A stretch of DNA of 64,000 nt, taken from the NCBI GenBank assembly GCA_037445025.1, contig JBBILI010000009.1, positions 81,578 through 145,577 of the forward strand. Reading direction: 5' to 3'. The notes beneath the pieces were generated by a model, which had not been told where the DNA came from, did no database searches, and was given only the letters and a program-made list of their open reading frames with translations. The stretch comes from CAIQQQ01 sp037445025 (GTDB lineage Bacteria > Pseudomonadota > Alphaproteobacteria > Acetobacterales > Acetobacteraceae). This document shows, one piece after another, positions 36,256 to 45,875 of the stretch. Within the stretch, counting starts at the first letter, position 1; every line of letters begins with the position of its first letter. Made by a program: the position numbers and the translations under genes.

Positions 36256-36810
36256 ATGACCGAGCCAGCCTCACCGGCGCAGTGGCACGCCTTGGTTGAA
36301 ACCACCGTCGGATCGTTCGAGATCACGGTGCATCGGCCCTGGTCGCCGCATGGCGCGGATCGGTTCCATGCGCTGGTCCGGTGGGGCTATTTCGACGATT
36401 CGCGCTTCTTTCGCGTGGTGGCGGGGAAATGGGCCCAGTTCGGCATCGCCGGGGCGCCGGCGCTGGCGCAGGCGTGGCGCGGCCGGACCATCCCGGATGA
36501 TCCGCCGATGCAGACCAACCGGCCCGGCTTCGTCGCCTTTGCCAACACCGGGCCGCACACACGATCGACGCAGGTCTATATCAATCTCGGCGACAACGCG
36601 GCCCAGCTCGCGGCCGAGGCGGGCTTCGCGCCGTTCGGACAGGTGACACGCGGCATGGCGGTGGTGGAGCAGCTGTATGCCGGCTACGGCGAGACCTCCG
36701 GCGGCGGCCTGCGCGCGGGGCGGCAGGACGCGCTGTTCACCGGGGGGAACGCCTATCTCGACCGGCATTTCCCGAAGCTGGACCGGTTGATCGGGATGAA
36801 AGAGGTTTGA
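36256..36810 (+). CDS. Cyclophilin-type peptidyl-prolyl isomerase
   Basis: A cytoplasmic cyclophilin of 184 aa with no signal peptide. The catalytic Arg lies in FFRVVAGKWAQFGIAG; MQTNRPGFVAFANTGPHTRSTQVYI covers the proline-binding pocket. ATG 36256 has AAAGGG 6 nt upstream; an in-frame ATG at 36241 adds five residues and is possible. Repeat copy 4 begins 2 nt after the stop. Confidence 0.88.
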   Translation: MTEPASPAQWHALVETTVGSFEITVHRPWSPHGADRFHALVRWGYFDDSRFFRVVAGKWAQFGIAGAPALAQAWRGRTIPDDPPMQTNRPGFVAFANTGPHTRSTQVYINLGDNAAQLAAEAGFAPFGQVTRGMAVVEQLYAGYGETSGGGLRAGRQDALFTGGNAYLDRHFPKLDRLIGMKEV

Positions 36811-36812
36811 CA

Positions 36813-36941
36813 GCAAGGACTTCTTTTCTGAAGAAAAGAAGCAAAAGACTTTCAAACGCTGTCGCGGTGCTTTCCGGAAAGCACCGCGACAGCCAGAACG
36901 ACGTTTTTTTTGGTTCTTTTTTCAAAAAAGAACCGCTTGCT
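36813..36941 (+). repeat. Paired-palindrome intergenic element, copy 4
   Basis: The CTTTTCTTCAGAAAAG-type hairpin lies near 36821-36841 and the GTTCTTTTTT..AAAAAAGAAC hairpin near 36913-36933. Between them is a perfect 36-bp palindrome, 36858-36893, whose left half is GCTGTCGCGGTGCTTTCC. The copy spans from the cyclophilin stop to the DUF6455 stop. Confidence 0.88.
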
Positions 36942-37361
36942 TCACTGCAACGGCAAAACGACCTCAAGATGATTGAGACCGTCGAAGCTTCGTGCATTGC
37001 CGCAGAACGCCTCGTAGGTGCCGCCGGCACGGCCTGCGGCGAGTTCACGGGCGCACTGACGGCGATTGGGACAGCGCGTGCAGGTCGCCTGAATATCGCG
37101 CATCACGGCGCGAAACCGCTGCTGCACCACTGCCGGATCGAGCCCCTGCGCCTGCATCATCGCATGCAGCTCCCGCGTGATATCGACATCGGCCCGCGCT
37201 GCATCCTGCAGCTCCCGCTCGGACAGTCCGAGATCGCTCGCCATCAGCCGCAGATCCTGCGCCGACAGGCGGGACATCTCATCGATCGGGGCGAGATGCT
37301 GTTCGAGCCACTGCCAGGCGTTGGCGATGATTCCGGCGTGCGACCCTGCGTTGCTGGCCAT
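36942..37361 (-). CDS. DUF6455 family protein
   Basis: A 139-aa protein with Cys pairs CTRCPNRRQC and a later FCGNARSF, the pattern of DUF6455, which may bind a metal or iron-sulfur cluster. The first 60 residues are helical. ATG 37361 has GGAG 9 nt upstream; ATG 37370 is three codons earlier and too close to that site. The stop sits at the end of repeat copy 4. The function is unknown. Confidence 0.78.
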   Translation of the reverse strand: MASNAGSHAGIIANAWQWLEQHLAPIDEMSRLSAQDLRLMASDLGLSERELQDAARADVDITRELHAMMQAQGLDPAVVQQRFRAVMRDIQATCTRCPNRRQCARELAAGRAGGTYEAFCGNARSFDGLNHLEVVLPLQ

Positions 37362-37370
37362 GGCTGTCAT

Positions 37371-37661
37371 GCTCCGGTTTGCCCGGTCTGGGGAAACCCC
37401 GACCCGGACCGCAGTCTACCGGCCCCTCATCGCCGCGCATTGATCTGCATCAACGCGGGCTGGCATCAGAATCGCGCGCTCTGCCGGTCATGCGGATCGA
37501 AGCCGGACGGGTCGATATAGCCGCGGTAGGACCCGATGGCGGTGATCACGCCATCCTCCTGCAGCACGGCGCCGTCCGGCATGACGTCGGACCCGTTGGG
37601 CATGATCATGGCCCGGCTGCTGATCAGACTTTTGGACGTGCGCGGCTCCGAGGGAAAAAGA
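37371..37661. other. Gap with a probable gene remnant
   Basis: Between the DUF6455 gene and repeat copy 5 there is no intact gene of normal length. A short minus-strand reading frame at 37466-37609 resembles an enzyme N-terminus and is listed separately. Nothing else recognisable was seen. Confidence 0.5.
37466..37609 (-). pseudogene. Possible amidohydrolase N-terminal fragment
   Basis: A 47-residue frame containing NGSDVMPDGAVLQEDGVITA and then IGSYRGY, similar to the first beta-sandwich strands of amidohydrolases (dG.I..iG). It stops soon after, without an HxH motif. The frame is also open upstream of the first Met. It could be a remnant or a small gene of its own; the similarity is short and the call is weak. 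Confidence 0.35.
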
Positions 37662-37770
37662 AAGAAAGGTCTTCTTTTCTGAAGAAAAGAAGTAAAAGAC
37701 TTTTGATCGCTGGAGTACTCACTCTCCGGAGGGGGGCGTCAGCCGACAGAAAGTTTTTTGGTTCTTTTTT

Positions 37771-37790
<20 letters not shown>
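37662..37790 (+). repeat. Paired-palindrome intergenic element, copy 5
   Basis: The CTTCTTTTCTGAAGAAAAG hairpin lies near 37671-37692. The middle is CTCTCCGGAGG, and GTTCTTTTTT..AAAAAAGAAC lies near 37760-37782. The right hairpin contains the last three codons and the stop of the sigma-54 regulator gene. Confidence 0.88.
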
Positions 37791-39171
<1,381 letters not shown>

Positions 39172-39206
39172 CCTTGCCCTCCTTTTGGCTGCGATTCGGT
39201 GGAAAG

Positions 39207-39332
39207 GAAGTAAGTCTTCTTTTCTGAAGAAAAGAAGCAAAAGACTTTTATACGTTTGAGCGGACCTCTCTCCGGAGGGGGGCGCCAGTCGAACAAAAGT
39301 TTTTTGGTTCTTTTTTTCGAAAAAGAACCGCT
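39207..39332 (+). repeat. Paired-palindrome intergenic element, copy 6
   Basis: The CTTCTTTTCTGAAGAAAAG hairpin lies near 39216-39237. The middle reads CTCTCCGGAGG; the GTTCTTTTTTTCGAAAAAGAAC hairpin core lies near 39307-39329. It lies in the leader of the response-regulator gene and ends at the stop of the alpha/beta hydrolase gene. Confidence 0.88.
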
Positions 39333-40262
39333 TCACTGATCCTTCAGAAGAAACGCCCGCAGTTGTGTGACCGAACGTGCCGGCGCCTCCTCGAACGGCA
39401 CATGCCCCAGCCCCGGCAGCGGCACCAATGTGGCATGCGGCAGGGCGGCGAGGAAGTCGGCCGCATTGGTGAAGGGGATCATGCCATCCTGCTGCCCCCA
39501 CAGCAGCAGGGTCGGCGCCGTGATGCGTTTGAGCAGCGGCACCGGGTCCGGCTTCACGTCCTGCGCCATGCGCGCGACGATGGCGGCGCGCACGCCCGGG
39601 GCCAGCATCATGTCGCGGTAGCGGGCGAACACGGCGTCGGTGAGTTTGGCCGGGTCGCCGTAGGAGATGGCGATGTTCTGGCGCAGCATGAAGCCGGGCA
39701 GCGCGTAGGGCAGCGCCTGCATCATCGGGTCGACCGTGGCGGGCTTGCCGTAGCTGTCGCCGGGGCCGATGAAACCATCCGGCGAGATCAGCACCAGGCG
39801 GTCCGTTCGTTCGGGGTGCGCCTCGGCGAAGCGCCAGGCGATGCGCCCGCCCATGGAGTTGCCGATGATGGTGGCCTTGGCGACGCCGAGGCGGTCCATC
39901 AGGGCGGCCAGCACGGCGATGCTGCGGGCATCGCTGTAATCGCCCGAGGGATCGGGGCCGGTGAGGCCGAAGCCGGGCTGGTCGTAGCGGATGACCCGGA
40001 AATCCTTTTCGAGGTCGGCCGCCCAGGCGTCCCAGGTGTGCAGGCTGGAGCCGAAGCCGTGCAGCAGGATCAGCGCCGGCGCCGCGCGCGGCCCGGTGTC
40101 GCGCATATGCAGGCGCAGGCCGGCGACATCGAGGAACTGCGAGGGCGGGCCGGCGTATTCCGCTTCCAACGCGGCGCGCGGCTTGTCCGGCGTGTACAGC
40201 CAGAGGCCGGCCGCCGCGATCAGCACCAGCAGAGCCAGGCCCACGAACATCACAATCCGCAT
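39333..40262 (-). CDS. Membrane-anchored alpha/beta hydrolase
   Basis: A 309-aa hydrolase with an N-terminal hydrophobic anchor (residues 3-23). Oxyanion region LLHGFGSSLHTW, nucleophile Ser in GNSMGG, acidic residue in WGQQDGMIP, and His in GLGHVPFEE form a complete triad. It resembles MhpC-like C-C hydrolases and esterases. It is last in the operon with TRAP transporter and FAH-family genes; 2 nt separate it from DctM. Confidence 0.88.
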   Translation of the reverse strand: MRIVMFVGLALLVLIAAAGLWLYTPDKPRAALEAEYAGPPSQFLDVAGLRLHMRDTGPRAAPALILLHGFGSSLHTWDAWAADLEKDFRVIRYDQPGFGLTGPDPSGDYSDARSIAVLAALMDRLGVAKATIIGNSMGGRIAWRFAEAHPERTDRLVLISPDGFIGPGDSYGKPATVDPMMQALPYALPGFMLRQNIAISYGDPAKLTDAVFARYRDMMLAPGVRAAIVARMAQDVKPDPVPLLKRITAPTLLLWGQQDGMIPFTNAADFLAALPHATLVPLPGLGHVPFEEAPARSVTQLRAFLLKDQ

Positions 40263-40264
40263 CT

Positions 40265-41554
40265 CTATCCCTTGTAGCCGAAGGCCGTGGGCAGCATTAG
40301 CGCCAGTTCGGGCACCAGCGTCACCGCCAGCAGCACCACGATCATGGTGCCGATGAACACCGGAATTTCCCGGAACACGGCCCCGATGGGTGTTCCGGTC
40401 AATCCGCTGATGACGAACAGCAGCAGCCCGTGCGGCGGCAAGGCCAATCCCACCATCATGTTCAACATGACGACAATGCCGAAATGCACAAGATCGATGC
40501 CCAGCCCCTGTGCCACCGGCACCAGGACCGGCACGACGACGAGGAGGATGGTGATTTCGTCGATGGCCACGGCCAGGAGCAGCAGCATTCCGTCGACGGC
40601 GAGGAGGAAGGCGATGGGCGAGAGGTGCCAGGCGATCAGGTCGGCGCGGATCAGGTCCGGCACGCCCTCGTTGGCGACGGCGTAGTTGAACACGAAGGCG
40701 CCGGACATGATGAGCCCGATGGCGGCCGTCTGGCGGACCGTTTCGGTGATGGCCTGGTAGAGCGCTGCCAGGCTCAGCGAGCGATACACGCCGAGCGCCA
40801 GGATCAGGGCGTAGCTGGCGGCGATCGCCGCCGCCTCGGTGGGCGTGGCGATGCCGGAATAGATGATGCCGAGCAGAATGCCCGGCAGCGCCAGCGGCGG
40901 CAGCGCGCGCAGGAGCACCGGGCCGAGTTCGCGCCAGCCCATCGGCGGTTCGGCGGGGAAGTGGCGCACCCGGGCGATCACGGCCACCGCCGCCATCATG
41001 GCAAGCGCCGTGCCCAGCGCCGGCACCACGCCGCCCAGGAACAGCGCGCCCACCGAGGTGTTGGCGATCAGGGCGTAGAAGATCATCGGAATGGAGGGCG
41101 GCACCAGCGGCCCCAGCGTGGCCGCCGCGGCTGAGGTCGCGGCCGCGAAACCCGGCGGATAGCGGCCGTCACGCACCATCATCCGCGCCACGATCAGGCC
41201 GGGCCCGGCGGCATCGGCCACCGCACTGCCGCTCATGCCGGAGAACACCAGGTTGGCCACGATGTTGACATGCGCCAGCCCGCCGCGGAACCGCCCCACC
41301 GAACCCTGCGCCAGCGCCAGCAGGCGTTCCAGCACGCCGGACGCGTTCATCACGTTGGCGACGAAGATGAACAGCGGCACCGCCAGCAGCAGGTAGTTGT
41401 TGTAGAGCCCATTCATCGTCTGATCGACGACGAGGCCGACATCCTGGTGCGTCACGCCGAGGTAGGCGAAGCCCGCGGTGAGCATGGCCAGCCCCATCGG
41501 CACGCCCATGGCTGCGGCGAGGACGAACACCAGGGCGAGGACGGAGAGGCCCAA
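40265..41554 (-). CDS. TRAP transporter large permease (DctM type)
   Basis: A 429-aa membrane protein with about twelve hydrophobic segments. Diagnostic stretches are GMSGSAVADAAGPG, SAAAATLGPLVPPSIPMI and GIATPTEAAAIAASYALI. TTG 41554 lies 2 nt after the DctQ-type stop and is taken as start; no ATG fits. It forms the sodium-coupled carboxylate importer with the next two genes. Confidence 0.9.
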   Translation of the reverse strand: MGLSVLALVFVLAAAMGVPMGLAMLTAGFAYLGVTHQDVGLVVDQTMNGLYNNYLLLAVPLFIFVANVMNASGVLERLLALAQGSVGRFRGGLAHVNIVANLVFSGMSGSAVADAAGPGLIVARMMVRDGRYPPGFAAATSAAAATLGPLVPPSIPMIFYALIANTSVGALFLGGVVPALGTALAMMAAVAVIARVRHFPAEPPMGWRELGPVLLRALPPLALPGILLGIIYSGIATPTEAAAIAASYALILALGVYRSLSLAALYQAITETVRQTAAIGLIMSGAFVFNYAVANEGVPDLIRADLIAWHLSPIAFLLAVDGMLLLLAVAIDEITILLVVVPVLVPVAQGLGIDLVHFGIVVMLNMMVGLALPPHGLLLFVISGLTGTPIGAVFREIPVFIGTMIVVLLAVTLVPELALMLPTAFGYKG

Positions 41555-41556
41555 TG

Positions 41557-42009
41557 TCAGTCCGCCAGGCCGCGGGCCAGGCGTGTCAGCGTCACCACCC
41601 GGCGCAGGATCACCGCCACCATGAACACGCCGAAGCAGGCATACACGGCATCGAGCCGCCATTGCAGCACGGGGGTGCGTTCGCGCCAGAGGAAGGCGAT
41701 GTAGTCGAGCGCGCCGGGCAGGGCGGCGGCGAACACGCCGGCGACCAGCACGGCGCGCAGCACACCGATCACGCGCTGCCAGCGGGGCGAGGCGTGACGG
41801 TAGAGCAGGTCGAAGCTGATCTGCTGGCGGTCCGGCACCAGGGCCGCGTTGGCCAGGAAGATGATCCAGATGAACAGCACGACGCAGAGCTCGTCGGCCC
41901 AGGCCAGGGCGTCGCCGGCGGCGTAGCGCATCACCACCTTCAGCACGAAGATGGCGAAAACGGCGGCGAACATCGCAGCCGTCACCGTCTCGATCCCGCT
42001 CCGCGCCAT
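41557..42009 (-). CDS. TRAP transporter small permease (DctQ type)
   Basis: A 150-aa protein with four membrane helices and the family pattern ALAWADELCVVLFIWIIFLA. It lies between the binding protein and the large permease, with gaps of 4 and 2 nt. Confidence 0.9.
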   Translation of the reverse strand: MARSGIETVTAAMFAAVFAIFVLKVVMRYAAGDALAWADELCVVLFIWIIFLANAALVPDRQQISFDLLYRHASPRWQRVIGVLRAVLVAGVFAAALPGALDYIAFLWRERTPVLQWRLDAVYACFGVFMVAVILRRVVTLTRLARGLAD

Positions 42010-42013
42010 TCGG

Positions 42014-42991
42014 CTACGCCGTCTGGATCACCCGTTTCGCCATGGCGGCATCCCACGCCTTGGCCCCGGCGTCCTCGGCATACAGCCTGTCGGCCAGCGC
42101 GCGGAACGGCGCAAGGTCCGGCGCATCGACAGCCAGTCCACGCGCCTTCATCGCACCGGTGATCTGCTGCTCATCGGCCAGCCGCGCGTCATCGTTTTGT
42201 TTCGCGGCCGCCACGCAGGCGGCCTGCACGGCGGCCTGCTGGGCCGGAGACAGCTTGTCCCAGAACGGCTTGGGCACCGAGAAGAACACGGGCTGCAGCA
42301 TATGCGCCGTCAGCACGATCTGCTCGCTGACCTCATACAGCTTGGCGGCGCTGAAGATGGAGAGCGGGTTCTCCTGGCCATCGATCGTGCCGGTCTTGAG
42401 GGCGAGATAGACTTCCGGCATGCCCATCGGCACCGGGCTCACGCCCAACACGCGGCCGAGCAGCAGCCAGTCGGGCCCGGCGGGCATGCGCATCTTGACG
42501 CCCGCCATGTCCTGCGGCCCGGTGACGCTGCGCCGGTGGGCGAGGGCCACCTGGCGGGTGCCGAGATAGGCGGTGGACAGGATGACGATGCCCATCTGCT
42601 CCGCCACCATGCGCCGGTAGTCGGCACCGATCGGACCGCCGAACACGTGGCGCATATGGGTGTAATCGCGAAACAGATAGGCGCGGTTGAGGAAGCCGAG
42701 CGAGGGGATCTGCTGGGCCACCTCGAAGGTGGTCATGGTGCTCATCTCGAGATTGCCGCGCTGCAGCGCCGGCACCTCTGTGCCCTGCTTGAACAGGGAG
42801 GAGGCGGGATGAACACTGACGGCGACGCCGACATTCGCGGCCTCGACCTGCGTCCTGACCGTTGCGCACGCCTTGGCCAGGAAGTCTGACGGCGGGGCGG
42901 CGGTGGAGATGCGCAGCGGCACGGCGGTCTGCGCGTGAGCGGCAACCGGTGCGGCCAGGGCGGCCGCGATCAGCAAACGGCGGGTCAGCAT
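42014..42991 (-). CDS. TRAP transporter substrate-binding protein (DctP type)
   Basis: A 325-aa periplasmic protein with a signal peptide (LTRRLLIAAALAAPVAAHA). The conserved carboxylate-binding Arg is expected in GVKMRMPAGPDW, followed by GMPEVYLALKTGTIDGQENP, which is characteristic of DctP. It lies 12 nt after the FAH-family gene. The ligand is probably an organic acid that the operon's hydrolases process. Confidence 0.9.
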   Translation of the reverse strand: MLTRRLLIAAALAAPVAAHAQTAVPLRISTAAPPSDFLAKACATVRTQVEAANVGVAVSVHPASSLFKQGTEVPALQRGNLEMSTMTTFEVAQQIPSLGFLNRAYLFRDYTHMRHVFGGPIGADYRRMVAEQMGIVILSTAYLGTRQVALAHRRSVTGPQDMAGVKMRMPAGPDWLLLGRVLGVSPVPMGMPEVYLALKTGTIDGQENPLSIFSAAKLYEVSEQIVLTAHMLQPVFFSVPKPFWDKLSPAQQAAVQAACVAAAKQNDDARLADEQQITGAMKARGLAVDAPDLAPFRALADRLYAEDAGAKAWDAAMAKRVIQTA

Positions 42992-43003
42992 GGGGGTTCT
43001 CCT

Positions 43004-43918
43004 TCAGCCGGGGGGCTGGATGATGACGCTGAGCGTGCCGATGCCCTCGATCTCGGCGTCGACCTGGTCGCCCACGGCGAGGAAGGTCTGTTTCGGCACG
43101 CCCACGCCGGCCGGGGTGCCGGTGAGCAGCACGTCGCCGGGATCGAGCGTCATGATGCGCGAGGCGATCGAGATCTGTTCGGCAATCGAGAAGATCATGT
43201 CGGTGGAACGGCCGTTCTGCTTCAGCGCGCCGTTGACCGACAGTTTGAGGCCGATGTTCTGCGGATCGGCGATGGCCGACGCCGGAACCAAGCGTGGGCC
43301 GAGCGGGCCGCAGGTGTCGTTGGCCTTCCCGGCCACCCAGTCCAGCTTGTAGAACGTTTCGGGGGCGCGGTTGTGGTCACGCGCCGAGAAATCGATCGAG
43401 ACGGTGTAGGCCGCGACGTGGCGCAGCGCGTTCTCCACCGAGACGTTGCGGGCGGTGGTGCCGATGACGGCGGCGAGCTCGACCTCCCAGTCGAACGCCT
43501 TGGTGCCGATGGGCATGCGCACGGTCGCACCCTCGCCCACCACCGCGTTGCGCGGCGGCTTCATGAAGAAGAACAGGCGCTGGTCGGCCTTCACGGCGCC
43601 GGGCATGCCCATTTCGGCCAGATGATCGAAGTAGTTGGCGCCGGCGCACAGGATCTTGCCGGGATACAGCAGCGGTGCCAGCCGGGGTGCCGCCGGCACC
43701 ACATCATCCGCCGACAGCTGAGCCACCGCGGATGTGAGAGCGGCCAGCGAGGCGCCCCAGTTGGGGAACAGCGCCATCAGGCTGGTCATGCCGGGCAGTC
43801 CGGCCCGGGCCAGCGACGCCTGCAGATCATAGAAGACGCCGCCGGTTTCGATGCAGGCGACCGGGCCGGCGGCGCCGTTGAGCGTGGCCAGACCCCAGCC
43901 TGATATGTCCAACGCCAT
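43004..43918 (-). CDS. Fumarylacetoacetate hydrolase family enzyme
   Basis: A 304-aa FAH-domain protein. The metal-binding ExE is in DWEVELAAVIG; YTVSIDFSARDHN and DPGDVLLTGTPAGVG are family motifs. ATG 43918 has GGGAGG upstream. It is first in the minus-strand operon (FAH, DctP, DctQ, DctM, alpha/beta hydrolase) and divergent from a GntR regulator. FAH enzymes cleave acylpyruvates or decarboxylate/hydrate ring-cleavage products, so the operon may import and split an aromatic-derived acid (inference). Confidence 0.9.
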   Translation of the reverse strand: MALDISGWGLATLNGAAGPVACIETGGVFYDLQASLARAGLPGMTSLMALFPNWGASLAALTSAVAQLSADDVVPAAPRLAPLLYPGKILCAGANYFDHLAEMGMPGAVKADQRLFFFMKPPRNAVVGEGATVRMPIGTKAFDWEVELAAVIGTTARNVSVENALRHVAAYTVSIDFSARDHNRAPETFYKLDWVAGKANDTCGPLGPRLVPASAIADPQNIGLKLSVNGALKQNGRSTDMIFSIAEQISIASRIMTLDPGDVLLTGTPAGVGVPKQTFLAVGDQVDAEIEGIGTLSVIIQPPG

Positions 43919-43936
43919 GGCATCCTCCCGCGCGAC

Positions 43937-43965
43937 TTGATATCGGGCGAAGCGTATCTTATAAA
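43937..43965 (+). promoter_or_regulatory. Sigma-70-type promoter for the GntR gene
   Basis: TTGATA (43937-43942) is separated by exactly 17 bp from TATAAA (43960-43965). Transcription would begin near 43972, about 27 nt before the GntR start. It lies in the divergent gap with the FAH operon. Confidence 0.6.
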
Positions 43966-43998
43966 ATGCCAACGTCAATATAATTTCTGAAAGACCTC

Positions 43999-44700
43999 AT
44001 GGACTCCTCCGGCGCGCCCTCCCAGTCCGAACGCGCCTACCAGGTGCTGCGCCGGGAGATTCTGCACGGCGACCTGATGCCTGGCGAGCGGCTGCGCGCC
44101 GCCGATCTGCAGGAGCGGTTCAATCTTGGGCTCACGCCCATCCGCGAGGCGCTGGCGCGGCTGTCCTCGGGCAATCTGGTGGAGGCCGGGTCGCATCGTG
44201 GCGCGCGCGTGAGCGTTGCCTCGCTGGCGGAGCTGGCGGACCTGATGGCGGCGCGCCGGGCGATCGAGCGGCTGTGTCTGACGGAGGCGGCAGCCCGCGG
44301 CGATGCGGCGTGGGAGGCGGAGATCGTGGCCTCGATGCATCTGCTGTCGCGCACCCCCCTGCCCGCTTCGGAGCACGACCGCGCGACAGCCGCCGCGTGG
44401 GAGGTGCAGCATCGCCGGTTCCACCTGGCGCTGGTCTCGGCCTGTGGTTCCGAGTGGCTGTTGCGGTTCTGGAACCAGCTTGCCGACAATTCCGAACGTT
44501 ATCGTAAATATCGTCTGTTGCACCATCGCGCCGCCCAGGCCGAGGTGCGGGACGTGGATGCCGAGCATGTCGCGATCATGCAGGCGTTGCTGGCGCGCCA
44601 CGTGACGCGCGCCGCCGATCTGATGGACGCGCATCTGACGGCGACGGAACAGTCCGTGGCGCGGCTGCTCGCGCTGCACACTGCCAAGGAGGCGTTATGA
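43999..44700 (+). CDS. GntR/FadR-subfamily (FCD) transcriptional regulator
   Basis: A 233-aa regulator with an N-terminal winged helix (residues about 12-75; LTPIREALARLSSGNLVE) and a C-terminal FCD ligand domain, in which an Asp and several His could bind a metal (WEVQHRRFHLALVSACG). It is divergent from the FAH-TRAP operon and presumably controls it in response to a carboxylate. Its stop overlaps the next start (ATGA). Confidence 0.92.
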   Translation: MDSSGAPSQSERAYQVLRREILHGDLMPGERLRAADLQERFNLGLTPIREALARLSSGNLVEAGSHRGARVSVASLAELADLMAARRAIERLCLTEAAARGDAAWEAEIVASMHLLSRTPLPASEHDRATAAAWEVQHRRFHLALVSACGSEWLLRFWNQLADNSERYRKYRLLHHRAAQAEVRDVDAEHVAIMQALLARHVTRAADLMDAHLTATEQSVARLLALHTAKEAL

Positions 44701-45020
44701 TCATTCGCTCGGCTGTTCTTGAAGGCACGGTGTCAGACACCGACCGCGCCGGCTTCGACCATCAGATGAGAACCGCGGTGCGCGAGGCGATCGCGACCTA
44801 TCCGGGCATCCGCGCGGTCAAGCTGCGCTGGCCGGCGGAGACCGAGGCAGGGGCTCCGCCGATTCATGTCATATTCGATCTGTACTTCGATGATCTCGCC
44901 GCGATGCATGCGGCCCTGGCGAGCCCGGTGCGGCAGCTGGTCCGCACGGGGCTGGGTGCGGTGATGTCGCAGTTCAGTGGCCGGGTGTATCATCTGGTGA
45001 TGGAAGAACTTCTTTTCTGA
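44697..45020 (+). CDS. Small EthD-like dimeric alpha/beta-barrel protein
   Basis: A 107-aa protein with the ferredoxin-like pattern of EthD/ABM proteins (IRAVKLRWPAETEAGAPPIH, VIFDLYFDDLAAMHAALASP). It overlaps the GntR gene by 4 nt. The last residues ELLF and TGA stop (45018-45020) lie inside the first hairpin of repeat copy 7, so the element set the present C-terminus. Function unknown; it may help degrade the compound sensed by the GntR protein. Confidence 0.75.
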   Translation: MIIRSAVLEGTVSDTDRAGFDHQMRTAVREAIATYPGIRAVKLRWPAETEAGAPPIHVIFDLYFDDLAAMHAALASPVRQLVRTGLGAVMSQFSGRVYHLVMEELLF

Positions 45021-45125
45021 AGAAAAGAAGCAAAAGACTTTTATTCGCTGTCGCGGCCCTCTCCGGAAAGTACCGCGACAGCGTACAAAATTTTTTTAAT
45101 TCTTTTTTCAAAAAAGAACCGCTTT
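45006..45125 (+). repeat. Paired-palindrome intergenic element, copy 7
   Basis: The CTTCTTTTCTGAAGAAAAG hairpin (45009-45030) includes the stop of the EthD-like gene. The middle is a decayed version of the copy 4 palindrome (GCTGTCGCGG ... CCGCGACAGC). The right hairpin has lost symmetry on its left arm (AATTCTTTTTT). It ends at the stop of the RraA-type gene. Confidence 0.85.
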
Positions 45126-45863
45126 TTACGTCACCCGCCCTGCCTTCCAAGCCTCATATTCCGGCCGCGCCGCATCCGACAGCGGATAATACCGCCGCAG
45201 GTCGCCGCCGGCGGCGAGGCGTTCGCGCGAGAAATCCTCCCATTCGTGGTGGTGATGCGCTTCGGCGATGACCTTTTCAGCAAGGGCGGCCGGCACCACC
45301 ACGGCGCCGTCATCGTCGGCGATGATGATGTCACCGGGCATCACCAGCACGCCGCCGCAGGCGACGGGGCTGTTGACGGCGAACGGCATCAGGTCGGTCT
45401 GTGTATGAAAATTCGGCGAGAAGCCGCGCAGCCACATGCCGAGACCGAGCTTGTCGACATTCGGCCGGTCGCGCAGGACGCCGTCGATGACAACGCCGAT
45501 GCCGCCGCGGCCCTTGAAGAAGGTGAGCATCATTTCGCCGAACACGCCGCTGTGCAGGTCGCCGCGCGCGTCCACCACGACGATGTCGCCGGGTTTTGTG
45601 TGGTAGAGCACGTGGCGGTGGAGCTGCTTTTCCGGGTCGAGATATTCGCCTTCGCCGTAGAGGTCCTCGCGCTTGGGCATGAACTGCAGCGTGAGCGCGG
45701 GCCCCGCGATGCATTGGCCCGGCGAAAAGCTGACGGGACCCAGCAGATGCGCGTTGCGGATGCCGAGGCGTGACAGCACGCCGGTCGCTGTCGCCGTGCC
45801 GATGCCGCGCAGGGCGTCGACCACCGCCTGGGGTGGGCGTGTGATATCTGGTGTGTGGGTCAT
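45126..45863 (-). CDS. RraA-type class II aldolase/decarboxylase
   Basis: A 245-aa protein of the RraA / 4-hydroxy-4-methyl-2-oxoglutarate aldolase fold. The metal-site region GVVIDGVLRDRPNV has the conserved Arg-Asp pair, and DIVVVDARGD is typical of the family. It lies 12 nt downstream of a MalK-type ATPase and is last in the operon. Members cleave or decarboxylate 2-keto-4-hydroxy acids, so it could split the keto-deoxy acid made by the enolase-superfamily dehydratase at 50513 (inference). Confidence 0.85.
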   Translation of the reverse strand: MTHTPDITRPPQAVVDALRGIGTATATGVLSRLGIRNAHLLGPVSFSPGQCIAGPALTLQFMPKREDLYGEGEYLDPEKQLHRHVLYHTKPGDIVVVDARGDLHSGVFGEMMLTFFKGRGGIGVVIDGVLRDRPNVDKLGLGMWLRGFSPNFHTQTDLMPFAVNSPVACGGVLVMPGDIIIADDDGAVVVPAALAEKVIAEAHHHHEWEDFSRERLAAGGDLRRYYPLSDAARPEYEAWKAGRVT

Positions 45864-45875
45864 GGCGGTGCTCTT

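Noticed and set aside
39172..39501. N-terminal extension of the sigma-54 regulator
   Set aside because: The extension is translated from repeat copy 6 and upstream antisense sequence; the receiver domain starts right after ATG 39171, which has a good ribosome site.
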